34,855 nucleotides of DNA from Chloroflexi bacterium OLB14 (GCA_001567105.1 LMZR01000060.1:1-34855), one strand, 5' to 3'; counted from the stretch's first letter, positions 1 through 9,634 are shown. Program-made: numbers and translations. Notes: generated from the letters alone by a model not told the origin.

Positions 1-70
1 GAGAATTCTCTGATTATAGTATCCACGTGAAGGGAAAAAGATAGTGATCAGTTTTCATGTGCAAAAATAT

Positions 71-107
71 AAGGCACTCAATCGCATTAAGATAGATTGA
101 GCGCCTT
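71..107 (-). terminator. Probable terminator of the minus-strand kinase transcript
   Basis: Inverted repeat with arms 71-83 and 94-106 (13 bp, one mismatch that becomes a G-U pair on the minus-strand RNA) around a 10-nt loop. On the minus strand it is followed by a T-rich stretch (70-61). It sits downstream of the kinase gene and the AbiEii fossil. T residues also follow on the plus strand, so it may act both ways. Confidence 0.45.
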
Positions 108-145
108 TGTTAAAGTAAAGGTTGTTATGAGTGATTATATTTTGA

Positions 146-182
146 ACTTATTGCCCAATATGTTGAATCACATCGCCTGTTG
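146..182. repeat. 37-bp direct repeat, copy 1 (matches 5491-5527)
   Basis: Thirty-seven consecutive bases are identical to 5491-5527, which is the 3' end of the M23 peptidase gene. On the minus strand both copies encode the ending TGDVIQHIGQ and a TAA stop. The identity stops abruptly on both sides. This copy is joined to an AbiEii-like reading frame. Confidence 0.9.
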
Positions 183-339
183 TAACATCAACTTTTAAGG
201 GTGTTAGGATTGATTCGTATTTTGACAAGATCGATACGCGATACCCTCCATACTCATCATTTCTTCAAATAGGTGTAATTTGTTGTAATTCAAAAGAAAC
301 TTCGTCGTAAAAATTTATGGAACAAAATTTATTCCCAAT
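148..339 (-). pseudogene. AbiEii-like nucleotidyltransferase toxin fragment with M23-derived tail
   Basis: One reading frame of 63 codons, interrupted by a single in-frame TGA at 265-267. The part before the stop contains INFYDEVSFELQQITPI and the part after it EYGGYRVSILSKYESILTPL followed by KVDVTTGDVI. This resembles the middle of AbiEii/AbiGii toxins (Y-G-G-Y-R-V, then the K-x-D motif of the nucleotidyltransferase fold). The frame then ends in QHIGQ and a stop, exactly the end of the M23 peptidase at 5493. The N-terminal GSxxxD motif and C-terminal half of AbiEii are missing, and no AbiEi antitoxin is seen. I read it as a dead fragment formed by recombination at the shared TGDVI-coding sequence. 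Family assignment is from motif memory and is moderate. Confidence 0.5.
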
Positions 340-382
340 TTATACAAAGCAATACTTGGAAGAGCAAGGGCGGTGGAAGATG

Positions 383-2061
383 TCATGGAATGTATAACTC
401 ACATACCCCTGCTGAAATTTCACATCGTGCTATTTCTTCTCCAACCCATAGCACACGGAATTGAGTTGAGTTTTTATAGCCATAATCTGGGCTCCAAAAG
501 ATTAGGTCGCCTGGTCTGTCAAAGCGAGGTTGGATGGTGCTCATTAATCCGTTCAAGCAATCTGGTGAAACAGGTAGGTATTGTGGGTCTTGGTCACCAT
601 AGATGTTGATGTTTACACAAAAATGCCTTGGTAGGTAGGCTACGTTGGGGCTTTCCCATTGCCAGCCTTCGAATCGTTCTTTAGTGGGGTTACCGTTTTC
701 ATCTAAACGTTCAAATACAAAGCCTGCTAAACTGCGCTTTGAAAATGAACGATTAAGCATGTAGAAACTTGTTGCGTTATAAAATAAGGTGAAGTTGTTG
801 CCTTCGGGATATAAAACAGTTGGCACACCAAGTGTTGCAGTGGGGGTAATAGTGGAGGTTGCAGGAATTGCTGTGGGCGTGGCAGGATCCGTTTGAGGCG
901 AAGATAAGGTTTGGGTTGGAGGAACAAGTGTAAGCGTAGGCGGAAGCGGTGTATTTGCTTCAGTTGAAGTGGGCAGGCTGGTTGGGGTAGTCGGTTTATT
1001 TTGAAAAAAGTAAAAGGCTCCAAACCCTAAAAGTAGAATAAGGAGGATTCCATAAACCCAGTAATTTTTTTTGCGTGCTTGGTTGCTAGCAATAACAGTT
1101 GGCGGTTGTTTTGGGCTGAGTTCAGCGGGCGTTTTAGGTTGGATAATTTTCCCTGTGGAAAAATCGCGTTGAATGGTGGGTGCGCCTGCAGGGAGTGGTG
1201 GTAGTTGATGCTTTTTTTGTTCAGGCGTTTTTTTTTGATGCTGGCTGTAAGTGCTGAAATTAATTCGGCACCAGTTTGATAACGATTTTTTGGGTTTTTT
1301 TCTAATGCGCGAAGCAAGACAGTTTCTACTTCTTTTGATAGATTTTGATTCGCGCTTCGTGGCGGACGGGGAGGCTGGGCAATGTGCTTGAGGGCGATTT
1401 CTTCAGGGGTGACATCGTCGAAAGGTACAGTGCCTGTGAGCATTTCATATAAGATTACGCCAAAGGAATATAAATCGGATTGAGGTACTACGTCGGATGA
1501 TCTTCTGGCTTGTTCAGGTGAGATGTAATGAGGCGTGCCGAAGGTGGTGCCTTGCGTGCCATCTTGCATATCTAGTGCCATACCAAAGTCACCGAGTAAT
1601 ACACGCCCATCTTTTGAGAGTAGGATGTTGGATGGTTTTACATCACGATGAATGACGCCTTGTTTTTGCGCGTAGTCTAAGGCGTTGGCAATGGCTTGAC
1701 CAATTCGTAGTACATCTTCTATTGCGGGCAGGTTGGCTTGATAGTGATGTGAGTCAAGGTAGGCGGCTAAATCTTGTCCGTCTATATGTTCCATGACGTA
1801 ATAAGACCAACCTTGAGAATCGTCGGCGTAGAAGATGGGGATGATATTTTCATGTCGCCATTTTGCCATCATGCGGGCTTCGTTGACGAAGCGAGTAGCA
1901 TAGGCAGGGTGTTTGCGGTAGCGTTTGTCTAATATTTTTATGGCAACAGGTCTATGCAGTTTCACATCTTGCCCATAGTAAACAGTTGCCATGCCACCTT
2001 GCCCTAGCAAGCGTTCGATGCGAAAGTTCCCAAGTTGTTTTCCAATTAATGGGTCGTTCAT
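383..2061 (-). CDS. Membrane-anchored Ser/Thr protein kinase (PknB-like) with extracellular domain, frameshifted
   Basis: The N-terminal 270 residues are a complete Hanks-type kinase: glycine loop GQGGMATVYYG (20-30), ATP-binding K42, E61, HRD at 138-140, DFG at 158-160 and SPE at 181-183. As read, the frame then runs into nonsense and stops at 1027. A nine-T run (nine A in the mRNA) at 1228-1236 marks the break. Adding one base, or removing two, there joins the kinase to a proline-rich linker, a transmembrane helix (WVYGILLILLLGFGAFYFF), a Thr/Pro-rich stalk and a domain of about 145 residues with several cysteines that ends at 383. Restored length is about 559 aa. Layout and topology are those of PknB-type receptor kinases. 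The outer domain is not recognised. Frameshift inside a homopolymer could be miscall, slippage or mutation. Confidence 0.85.
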
Positions 2062-2133
2062 TGTGTTCTATTATGAGCCTCGTTTAGACGAAGCAATCTC
2101 CAATTTATTTTTGGATATTATTATCTTTGTGGA

Positions 2134-4571
2134 TTAATTGCTCTTTAGCTTAATTTTACCCTGTGATAAGGTATCTCGGCTAGCAATTGTAATTTTTGAT
2201 AGTTCGTGAATGTAGGTATTGGCACCGAGGACGTATGCATTTAGGTAATCTTGGGCAATCATCTCAGCTAAGTCTTTTCTGCCTATTTCTAGTAAATTTG
2301 AAATATGCGGACGGAAATCACGTAGGTTTATTTTTACAATACCATCACTATCTGTGATGATGCTCCATGCTAATTGTTTTTGATCATTATCATCTTTTGC
2401 TGTCATAAAGCGAGTGAGTGTGCTAGTGGGCACTACTGCGCCGACGTTTGAGAATACTTCGCGTCCTTTGAGGATGTTGTTTAACACTTCAAAGCGTTCT
2501 GGAATTTTATCTAATAAGCGTTGAATAGGCAGGGGTAGGTGGGCAAGTAATTTGATTGCACCTACACTAGCACTTTGCCCTAAAGAGGCAATTTCTTTGG
2601 CGCGTGAGAGATACATCCCAAAGCCAGCCAAAGAAGCGAGATATATTTTTTGTGAGTGATTAAAACTTGCAAATAAGGTGGCTCTATTTTCTCCTTTGGG
2701 AGCGCGTTCGTAAGCATCTAATAATTTTAGGGTTTGAGCATGTAAGCCTAGCAGATTCAAATCCATAAGTGGCACTTCAACATTCATGGGGTACACGCGT
2801 TCGCGCGGAGATTTGAGGCTAGCGTCCATCGGAATCAAGATGGATGGGTTGGTGCGACTACCTTCTTCTACCAGTTGATGAAGCATAGCAGATAGTTCGG
2901 GTTGTGTTTCAGAAAGTTTACGAATTTCACTTATTAATTCTGGCGAGGGCTGATAGGTGGCGGCGTGAATTGCTCGATATAAAACCAGTAAATCGTTGAT
3001 GGTTAATTCGATTAAGTCATTTCTTTGTTTGAATTGTGTGCGTAAAGCAGAAAAGGCTTTTAATTCTAACGATGGATTCTCTGCACCGACTTCCTGTAAG
3101 ACGTGCGGAGCTTGACTCACTAAGTGTAAATCTTCTTCATTTAGTTGCAAGGCTAATGGGGCATAAATTGATTGATTAGCTGAAACAGGTGAGGGCAGTA
3201 AACTTAAATATCTCCCCCAAGAGAGCGCTTCATTTGTCATAATTTCGGATAAAGCAGTTCCCCAAACGCCATCAAAAAAGATATGAGATTGATCAAAGAC
3301 GATTGTTTCGCCTGTATCAAAAATTGTCATGGCATGAGAGCCAATACCCCTTTCAGTTTGGCGTAATTCTGGTAATGGCAAATTTCGTGAGCGTATATTA
3401 GTAGAGACGAGAATAGGCGCAAAACGCAAATTATCTAACTCATTAACTAACATAGGGTTTAGTTTTGAGCGCAAGTCTGTTAAGGCAGAGCGTTTTACTT
3501 TTGCGAGTGAAATTAATTGCGAAGGTGAACCAACTGCAGAGACTAATAATCTGGCAATTTGTGCGCGGGCAGTCATCACGTTGAGCGGTTGGTTTGTACC
3601 GGGCTCACAAATAGGGACTAAGTAATAACTTTCTTTATGAATAATACCAATATATGCATCTGTTATCTGAAAAGGCATCCGAATTTCGCCGTATGGACCT
3701 GGCTCTAAATACGCCAAGATAGACATTTGCTTTTGATATTCTGGTAATTCTGTTTGCATGGCTTGGCTTAATTTCTTGTGCCATGCTTCATAAAGATTGT
3801 TTGGCAAAATTTGTAATTTCTGTTGTAAGAATTCTGTAAATTTTGCACGGCGATAAGTTGGGTAGTCGGAGCTTCCAGCCTCAGCCTCCCGCCGATATGG
3901 ACGAATCAACTCCCAGTCACGAAAGAGGCGCCGCGCGGTTTGAGTTTGATCAGGTACAGAGCGAAGCGCTTCTTCTAGTAAAGAAATCGAAACACGTTCG
4001 ATCCATTCATTTTCGAGCAAGGCATAGTATTGATGCAAGCATGTAACCGATGCCATTACCCAAGCGGTCAATCTATCTACTTCAGTTAAATGAATATCAT
4101 TTTGTTTTAACAAAGTATCGAAACCGTGCGTTTCATTAGCATGGCGGGCGGTGTCTTCGCGCAGGGCGTAATCTACATAAAATTGCCAAGCACCTTCAGG
4201 GAAGGCAGATTCGGGGTCTTTGCCTGCTAGCTTCAATAAATTTTGATACGCCCACAACACAGCGGCGGGACCCGCAAAAAAAAGCACCATACACGGCTTG
4301 GTCTAACACTTGATCTATGCCACTAAATAGTGCGTTTACATCTTGCTTCAATTTTTTGTAATGGAATTTTTCGTCCGGGCAAACGAGCTAAGCCACTTAA
4401 AATCATACCGGGCACATTCCCCGCTGGCATAATTTTTGAAACCAATTGCACTACGGCTTCTACTTCAGGCAGAGTTAGTTTTGAAAGCTCTTGCGACGAA
4501 ATATTTTTCGCTACACTGCGCAAGTCTTTGGCGGTTAATTCAGTTACATCATGGATGCTTTTCTTTGCCAT
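2134..4571 (-). CDS. Large protein of about 811 aa with an HxxxDG motif, two frameshifts near the N-terminus
   Basis: The main frame (4290 to 2134) has 718 codons. The true N-terminus is the frame starting at 4571 (MAKKSIHDVTELTAKDL). Two single-base excesses, in the six-T run 4352-4357 and the eight-A run 4276-4283, separate the parts. Removing one base from each gives a continuous protein whose bridge reads DVNALFSGIDQVLDQAVYG. The middle contains FDTGETIVFDQSHIFFDGVW, an H-x-x-x-D-G arrangement in a setting reminiscent of carnitine/choline acyltransferases and other CoA-dependent acyltransferases. The rest is helical with no motif I know. It lies 72 bp upstream of the kinase on the same strand and may be cotranscribed. 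The acyltransferase idea is only a suggestion. Confidence 0.7.
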
Positions 4572-4640
4572 ATACTAAAATTATATATGCTTGCCCGCTT
4601 ATATATTCCTTGCATATTTGTTAGGTGATAGATTTATAAT

Positions 4641-5486
4641 TTGGATATGACCCTCTCTACTTTTCTGCTAATCGATTCTAAACTTATTGAATTTTATTCT
4701 TCCGCTTCTTCACTTGACGAGGTAACTGCTACTCTTCCTGACGCCTTTTATACTACCTTCAGCACCCTTGCCGCTGGTACAAAAGTGCTTGGATTGAAAA
4801 AACATTTGCAAAGATTGTACGCCCCTGCCCATCAAATTAAGCTCAAACCCTCGGCTGATGAAAAAACATTGCGTGAGAAAATTTATTTACTCACGCGCAC
4901 CATGCTACCTAACGAATCACGCCTGCGCTTGCTGTTGATTAAAGAGACTGGTTATGTGTATATTGCCATTCAACCTTTTCAGCCTTTGCCTGATTCTATT
5001 TATAAAAACGGCGTGCAAGTGATTACCAGCCAACTTACACGCCATAACCCGCGCATTAAAGGTACAGATTTTATTGCTCAAAGCCAAGCACAACGGAAGT
5101 TAATAAATAAAAAAACTTTTGAAGTGTTGCTAACAAAAAATGGCAAAGTGTCTGAAGGCATGACTTCAAACTTTTACATTGTCACTAAGCCCAATAAGGT
5201 GCTTGTCACTGCTCAACGGGGGATATTATTGGGTGTTACACGCCGATCTGTACTTAAGTTAGCCAAACAACAAGGTTTACAAATTGAATATCGTGCACCA
5301 GCTCTAAACGAAAAATTTGATGAAGCTTTCTTAACCTCAAGTTCGCGTGGCGTTGTACCAATTATTTCAATTGACAATAAACCAGTTGGTAACGGCAAAG
5401 TGGGGAAACATACCAAGCAATTGATATTAGCTTATCAAAACTATGTGCAAGCCCAAGCTGAAAATTTAGTTTTCGATAACGGATAA
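4641..5486 (+). CDS. Class IV PLP-dependent aminotransferase (BCAT / aminodeoxychorismate lyase family)
   Basis: A 281-residue protein of the usual length for fold-type IV PLP enzymes. K140 in NPRIKGTDF is in the position of the PLP-binding lysine. EGMTSNFY (172-179) is the family signature containing the glutamate that binds the pyridine nitrogen, followed by LLGVTRRSVLKLA and a late SSSRGVVPI segment near the phosphate site. Whether it is a branched-chain aminotransferase, D-amino-acid aminotransferase or 4-amino-4-deoxychorismate lyase cannot be told from motifs. Start: TTG at 4641 has an AGGTGA 12 nt upstream; ATG at 4647 is the alternative. It is divergent from the 811-aa gene with about 70 bp between them. 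Confidence 0.85.
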   Translation: MDMTLSTFLLIDSKLIEFYSSASSLDEVTATLPDAFYTTFSTLAAGTKVLGLKKHLQRLYAPAHQIKLKPSADEKTLREKIYLLTRTMLPNESRLRLLLIKETGYVYIAIQPFQPLPDSIYKNGVQVITSQLTRHNPRIKGTDFIAQSQAQRKLINKKTFEVLLTKNGKVSEGMTSNFYIVTKPNKVLVTAQRGILLGVTRRSVLKLAKQQGLQIEYRAPALNEKFDEAFLTSSSRGVVPIISIDNKPVGNGKVGKHTKQLILAYQNYVQAQAENLVFDNG

Positions 5487-5490
5487 ATTT

Positions 5491-5527
5491 ACTTATTGCC
5501 CAATATGTTGAATCACATCGCCTGTTG
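5491..5527. repeat. 37-bp direct repeat, copy 2 (matches 146-182)
   Basis: This is the last 35 bases of the M23 peptidase gene plus two bases beyond its stop codon. It is identical to 146-182, where it forms the end of an AbiEii-like fossil. This copy is probably the original, since the peptidase frame is intact through it. Confidence 0.9.
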
Positions 5528-6419
5528 GGGTAAATTCATCACCATGGATTTCAAATCCACCAATAGGCATGGGGTTGCCGTCATGGTCTCTAAAATAAAG
5601 CGGTAAGCCTTCTGCAAAATTAATCGGATATTCAGTTGGGTTTTGACGTTGATGATGAATGTGGATATGTGGTTCACTTGTATTACCAGAATTGCCACAC
5701 TCACCAATTTCTTGACCTTCCTCTACAAAATCACCAGTTTTTACTTTCACGCTTCCATTTTTCAAATGAGCAATGACTAAATAAGTTTGCGTTTCTTCAA
5801 TCAAAATATAAACATGGTTGCCAGTGGGGGCAGTGAAGTTATTAGAATCAGAGCCTGGTATTTCATCTGGTTCGCCATCATGAGCTGAGACAACTTTTCC
5901 AGTAACGGGAGCGACAACGGTTGTTCCATAACAACTGTAATCTTCTAAATTTTGACTACCTGAAAAATAATTTGGCTCAATTACTAAGTCATACGCCCAG
6001 CGTTGATCTGGCGCGGCGGCATGATAATTTGTTGAGATTGAATCACCGCCCCAAGCCACACGAATTTTCTCATTAGCAGGTAAACGCACAGTTACAGATG
6101 GCGTGGTATTTTCAAGCGAAGCAGGAAATGCTACAGGCACAAAGGACATAATCAATGTAAGCATACTTAAAAATGAAACAACCAACGTCCAAATTACAAC
6201 CTTACTTTTATCTTTTTTGATGAGAAAATAAATACCAAACCCGATAAAAGTGATTACCCCTAACAAAGATGGGATAGATTGAAGCACATACCAGCCTGTA
6301 ATTTTAACCATCCCTCCTATTGATAACATTACTAATATTGCCAAAGCACAAATTACTAGCAATCCAAATGGAACCCAGCTAATAATTTGCCATAAACGAG
6401 ATGCTTTTTCTTGTTTCAC
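5493..6419 (-). CDS. Membrane-anchored M23 family metallopeptidase (LytM-type)
   Basis: A 308-aa protein with three hydrophobic segments in the first 100 residues (about 13-35, 46-67 and 74-97), followed by an outer peptidase domain. Zinc-site candidates are H133 and D144 (NYHAAAPDQRWAYDL, a spaced version of the usual HxxxD), then H218 in AHLKNGSV and H251/H253 in the HIHIHH motif. The GDFVEEGQEIGECGNSGNT stretch is typical of the M23 beta core. It probably cuts peptidoglycan crosslinks or a related wall peptide. The gene converges with the aminotransferase, with 6 bp between the two stop codons. Its last 35 bases are duplicated at 146-182. Confidence 0.85.
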   Translation of the reverse strand: MKQEKASRLWQIISWVPFGLLVICALAILVMLSIGGMVKITGWYVLQSIPSLLGVITFIGFGIYFLIKKDKSKVVIWTLVVSFLSMLTLIMSFVPVAFPASLENTTPSVTVRLPANEKIRVAWGGDSISTNYHAAAPDQRWAYDLVIEPNYFSGSQNLEDYSCYGTTVVAPVTGKVVSAHDGEPDEIPGSDSNNFTAPTGNHVYILIEETQTYLVIAHLKNGSVKVKTGDFVEEGQEIGECGNSGNTSEPHIHIHHQRQNPTEYPINFAEGLPLYFRDHDGNPMPIGGFEIHGDEFTPTGDVIQHIGQ

Positions 6420-6521
6420 AATACCTTCCTCTACATAATATATTTTATTCGTATACGAAGGGTGAAAACGAAAGTTTCACAAAAAAACAAGTTGATTTGT
6501 AATACTTTTTCTTCTGTTCCG

Positions 6522-6527
6522 TATAAT
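6522..6527 (+). promoter_or_regulatory. -10-like TATAAT just before the sigma factor start
   Basis: A perfect TATAAT ends 6 nt before the ATG at 6534, with no Shine-Dalgarno between. If used, transcription would begin at or next to the start codon, giving a leaderless mRNA. No convincing -35 box is seen at the normal distance. Confidence 0.35.
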
Positions 6528-6533
6528 GTTTTG

Positions 6534-7074
6534 ATGATGTCTAAACTTCGCTTTGCTACACTATTCAGAACGTCGGCTAAAGAAGAAGATTTTGAGGAAT
6601 TGTATCAACAAGAACTTCCTCGTATCTTCAACTTTTTTTCGCTATCAAATCGGTGACGATTTTATTGCCGAAGATTTAACCGCAGATACATTTGAGAAAG
6701 CTTGGCGAAATCGAGACCGCTACAAGCACGATTTATCTGCTTTTTCTACATGGCTATTCACAATTGCCCGCCGTGTGGCTATTGATTACTACCGAAAAAA
6801 TAGGCGTTCTAATATCTCTTTAGAAGAGATCATTCAAATTCCAGCCGATGAAAACACAGAAGAAGTAACGCAGCAACGAGATAATATTGCTCATTTATCT
6901 GCCTTACTATCCCAGCTTGCAGACCGCGACCGAGAGTTGGTGGCTCTCAAATATGGTGCAGGTCTCACCAACCGCGCTATTGCCAGCCTCACTGGGATGA
7001 CTGAATCAAATGTCGGCGTGACTCTTCATCGAATTATTCAATATATACGTGTAGAGTGGGAGGCTCATCTATGA
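6534..7074 (+). CDS. ECF-type RNA polymerase sigma factor, frameshifted
   Basis: The N-terminus (MMSKLRFATLFRTSAKEEDF...ELPRIFNFF) and the rest (RYQIGDDFIAEDLTADTFEKAW...) lie in different frames, separated by the seven-T run 6633-6639. Removing one T restores a 179-aa protein. Region 2 is visible as AEDLTADTFEKAWRNRDRY and the following FSTWLFTIARRVAIDYYRK, where promoter melting and -10 binding lie. Region 4 is LADRDRELVALKYGAGLTNR and IASLTGMTESNVGVTLHR, the -35-binding helix-turn-helix. Its stop overlaps the start of the next gene (ATGA at 7071), the usual arrangement of an ECF sigma and its regulator. What it senses is unknown. Confidence 0.85.
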
Positions 7075-7829
7075 AAGACGATTTTCTCTATAAATTTCAA
7101 AAACCGCCGCGCAAAGAATTTATGCAGGCACTTTACAAAAGGATATCAAAACCAATGCTATCTAAAACTGCGCTTTTAACAAAAAGGCTAACTTACGCTT
7201 TTGTCATCTTACTCACGGTTGCAACATTTACTTTTACTTTTTCTCCAACTGCACGAGTCATGGCATCAGATTTCTTGCACCAAATTGGTGTACTATTTAT
7301 TAGCGAACGACCTGCTGGTGATCCTGTGCTTATTTCTTCGCCATCACCTGAACAATCTGCGCTTGCGCAAGCAACTGCAACCCCAATCGTTCCAATTACA
7401 GAAACAGTTTCACCTTTTGAAACAGCCATTTCGCAAGCAGGTTTTTCACCTTTCTTGCCCAGCACTTTACCAAAAGGATATTCATTCAGCGAAGTAGTTG
7501 CCGCTGAATATTTAGATGATCAACAAGTTCCATACGGTTGGGGCATCTTTGTCACTTACTTAACTGAAGATGGAGGATACCTATCAATTCACACCAATCG
7601 TTTTGATCAACGCCAACAAGATATTCCCACAGGTGGGAAAAAAGTAACGGATGTGAACATCAACGGGAACACTGGCGTATGGATTGAAGATTTCTACGCT
7701 CGAGTAGGAACATCTAATGACATGGTAGATATGCTCCTGTGGGAAGAAAATGGATATGTGCTAGCAATTCAATCAAATCACTTATCTTTAGAAGAAGTGT
7801 TAGGACTTGCACAATCATTAGAACAATAA
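7071..7829 (+). CDS. Single-pass membrane protein partner of the sigma factor (putative anti-sigma, DUF4367-like)
   Basis: A 252-aa protein starting at ATG 7071, which overlaps the sigma stop by the ATGA junction; an upstream GTG at 7056 is less likely. About 45 N-terminal residues precede one transmembrane helix (AFVILLTVATFTFTF). A Ser/Pro/Thr-rich stalk follows, then a globular outer domain from about residue 125 (FSPFLPSTLPKGYSFSEVVA ... LLWEENGYVLAIQSNHLSLEE) that resembles the DUF4367 domain found with ECF factors. Context suggests that the short inner part holds the sigma factor and the outer part senses a signal. No ASD-type zinc motif (HxxxCxxC) is present, so the anti-sigma role is inference. 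Confidence 0.7.
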   Translation: MKDDFLYKFQKPPRKEFMQALYKRISKPMLSKTALLTKRLTYAFVILLTVATFTFTFSPTARVMASDFLHQIGVLFISERPAGDPVLISSPSPEQSALAQATATPIVPITETVSPFETAISQAGFSPFLPSTLPKGYSFSEVVAAEYLDDQQVPYGWGIFVTYLTEDGGYLSIHTNRFDQRQQDIPTGGKKVTDVNINGNTGVWIEDFYARVGTSNDMVDMLLWEENGYVLAIQSNHLSLEEVLGLAQSLEQ

Positions 7830-7831
7830 AC

Positions 7832-7863
7832 AAAAAGGACGGGCTATTTAGTCCGTCCTTTTT
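7832..7863. terminator. Bidirectional intrinsic terminator
   Basis: Perfect 11-bp inverted repeat (7832-7842 and 7853-7863) with a 10-nt loop, A-run on the left and T-run on the right. It lies between the convergent membrane-partner gene and the acyl-AMP ligase gene and can serve both. Confidence 0.85.
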
Positions 7864-9621
7864 TATTTTGTATTAAACTCTTTCAAAAACTTTTCTTTAT
7901 TCGCTGACCTTGCTGTTTTGCCGCTAGATGTTTTCAATATCCAACTTTCATCTACTACTTTAACATGACGCAATGCAATGGCAGAACTTTTGGTCACATG
8001 TTTGCGAATTGCATCGGCGATTAATTCTTTATCTGATTCAGGAGATTCAGATTCGGCAATGATGACAACTTCTTCTGTACCTGATTCTTGGTCATACATC
8101 CCAAACGCTACGCATCGTCCCTTGCGGACGCCTGATACTTCACCTGCTAGCGATTCCAAATCTTGAGGGTAGACATTCTTCCCGCCAACGATAATCAAAT
8201 CCTTTTTTCTGCCTGAAATATATAACTCACCATTTGCTATGTAACCATAATCACCAGTGAGATACCAGTTATTAACTATGCTCCCGTCGCCGTCCTCGGC
8301 GACGGGTAATTTTTTTTATTGCCAATTCAGTTGCATCTGGGCGATTAAAATATTCCGTCAACATACAATCACTTTGCACTGCAATTTCACCAACGACTCT
8401 TTCATCAACATCATTAAAAGATTCATCCACCACGCGGATTTTCACATTGGGAAGAGGATGCCCAGAGGAAGTCATCTTTAGCGTTGCTTGACCAACTATC
8501 GGCGCGGAGGCGAAGCGTTGTGTCATAAATAGCTCGCGGTCAATTTCATCAACCACTGGCGTTTTATCAAGTGGGGATTGCGTCACAGCAAAAACATTTT
8601 CAGCCATCGCATAACAAGTTTGCAGAGCAGAATAATTTAATCCATAACTCGAAAATTTTTTCAAAAAATAAATTATGACTTTCAACATGCACAGGCTCAG
8701 AACAATTGATGACAGCGCGCCATGACGAAAGATTTACATTTTTCAAGATTGCGCTCACGAATTTTTTTGCGCGCAAAAATTAAATGCAAAATTTTGGAAG
8801 CCATGATAACGTGCCTTGATATTGCGAAACAGATTGTAAAAGTTTTATAACGGCGCGCGCACCCAATCAAATGGTGACATTAACACAAGTGGAATTTGCA
8901 AAATAACAGGCATGATAAAACAAGCGATAAAACCCATATCGTGATACAACGGCAACCACGAAACGATAACATCTTTTTGATTATCAATTTGTAAAATTTT
9001 GCTATATGAATTTAATTGATTCAAAACTGCACGATGCGAAAGCGCCACACCTTTTTGCAAACCCGTCGTGCCAGATGAATGTTGCAAAACAACAATATCT
9101 TCAGGAGAAATGCTTAAACCGCCGTCCTGTGCGAAGCCTCCCTGTGGGACGGCGGCGTAATTTATTTTGCTTGCCTCGCCGTCCTCGGCGAGTGCGGAAG
9201 TAAGAATTATATTTTTTACCGAATCACCTTCAACCAATGCACTCCGAATTTCATTTTCAAATTCTGGGTAAGTGACAATCGTGGTCGGTTTTGTAATTGA
9301 AATTAATGAAGCCAAATCAGCGCGATATTTTTCAGGCGCAAGTTTTTCTGTTAAGAACGGCATAATGGATGGAATCGCGCCGTGCAAAATTGCTCCCCAA
9401 AATGAATAAATCAAATCTTCGCCATGCTGCAGAATCAAAATGATAACTTCACCTTTTTTGATTCCATGTTTTGCATACGTCATTGCATAACGATTTGCAC
9501 CATGAATCAAATCACGATAAGTGATTTTTTTATCTTCCTGCCCTGCAAATTGCAAAATGATGCTGGTTTTATCAGGCACAGTCTGATATGCGTGTTGGAG
9601 AAGGTGGGGAAGTGTGGTCAT
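7863..9621 (-). CDS. Fatty acyl-AMP ligase (FAAL-like AMP-binding enzyme), multiply frameshifted
   Basis: Three collinear parts make one adenylating enzyme of about 585 residues, the FAAL length. The N-terminal part (9621-8845) has the P-loop-like LQHSSGTTGLQKGV and SWLPLYHDMGF. The middle (about 8688-8310) has SSYGLNYSALQTCYAMAENV. The C-terminal part (to 7863) has YLTGDYGYIANGELYISGR, the hinge KKDLIIVGGKNVYPQDLE and the catalytic lysine in LKTSSGK. Several single-base shifts lie in 8650-8870, where other frames still read SQYQGTLSWLP and NLSSWRAVINCSEPV; another is in the eight-T run 8310-8317. It should activate a fatty or other carboxylic acid as acyl-AMP and pass it to the carrier protein encoded 102 bp upstream. 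Three GC-rich palindromes lie within it. ATG 9621 is preferred over TTG 9630. The gene could be decaying or badly sequenced. Confidence 0.85.
8283..8306. repeat. In-frame GC-rich palindrome inside the ligase gene (a)
   Basis: Perfect 10-bp arms (8283-8292, 8297-8306) around TCCT, 24 nt in all. It shares a 16-nt core with 9176-9191. On the minus strand it encodes a peptide with the core VAEDGD just before the conserved YLTGDYGY motif. Confidence 0.8.
9121..9153. repeat. In-frame GC-rich palindrome inside the ligase gene (b)
   Basis: 33 nt with 7-bp outer arms (GCCGTCC / GGACGGC) and a partly symmetric interior. It encodes AVPQGGFAQDG in frame. It is far richer in GC than the gene around it. 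Confidence 0.7.
9175..9192. repeat. In-frame GC-rich palindrome inside the ligase gene (c)
   Basis: 18 nt with perfect 7-bp arms around TCCT. The core 9176-9191 is identical to 8287-8302. It encodes LAEDGE, the same AEDG peptide in the same frame as copy (a). Confidence 0.8.
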
Positions 9622-9634
9622 TTTTAACAAAAAG

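Noticed and set aside
373..609. Plus-strand frame opposite the kinase outer domain
   Set aside because: Shadow of the restored kinase gene; no family features and no Shine-Dalgarno.
6633..6639. Programmed frameshift in the sigma factor gene
   Set aside because: The same one-base excess in homopolymers recurs in many unrelated genes here, so sequence error is simpler.
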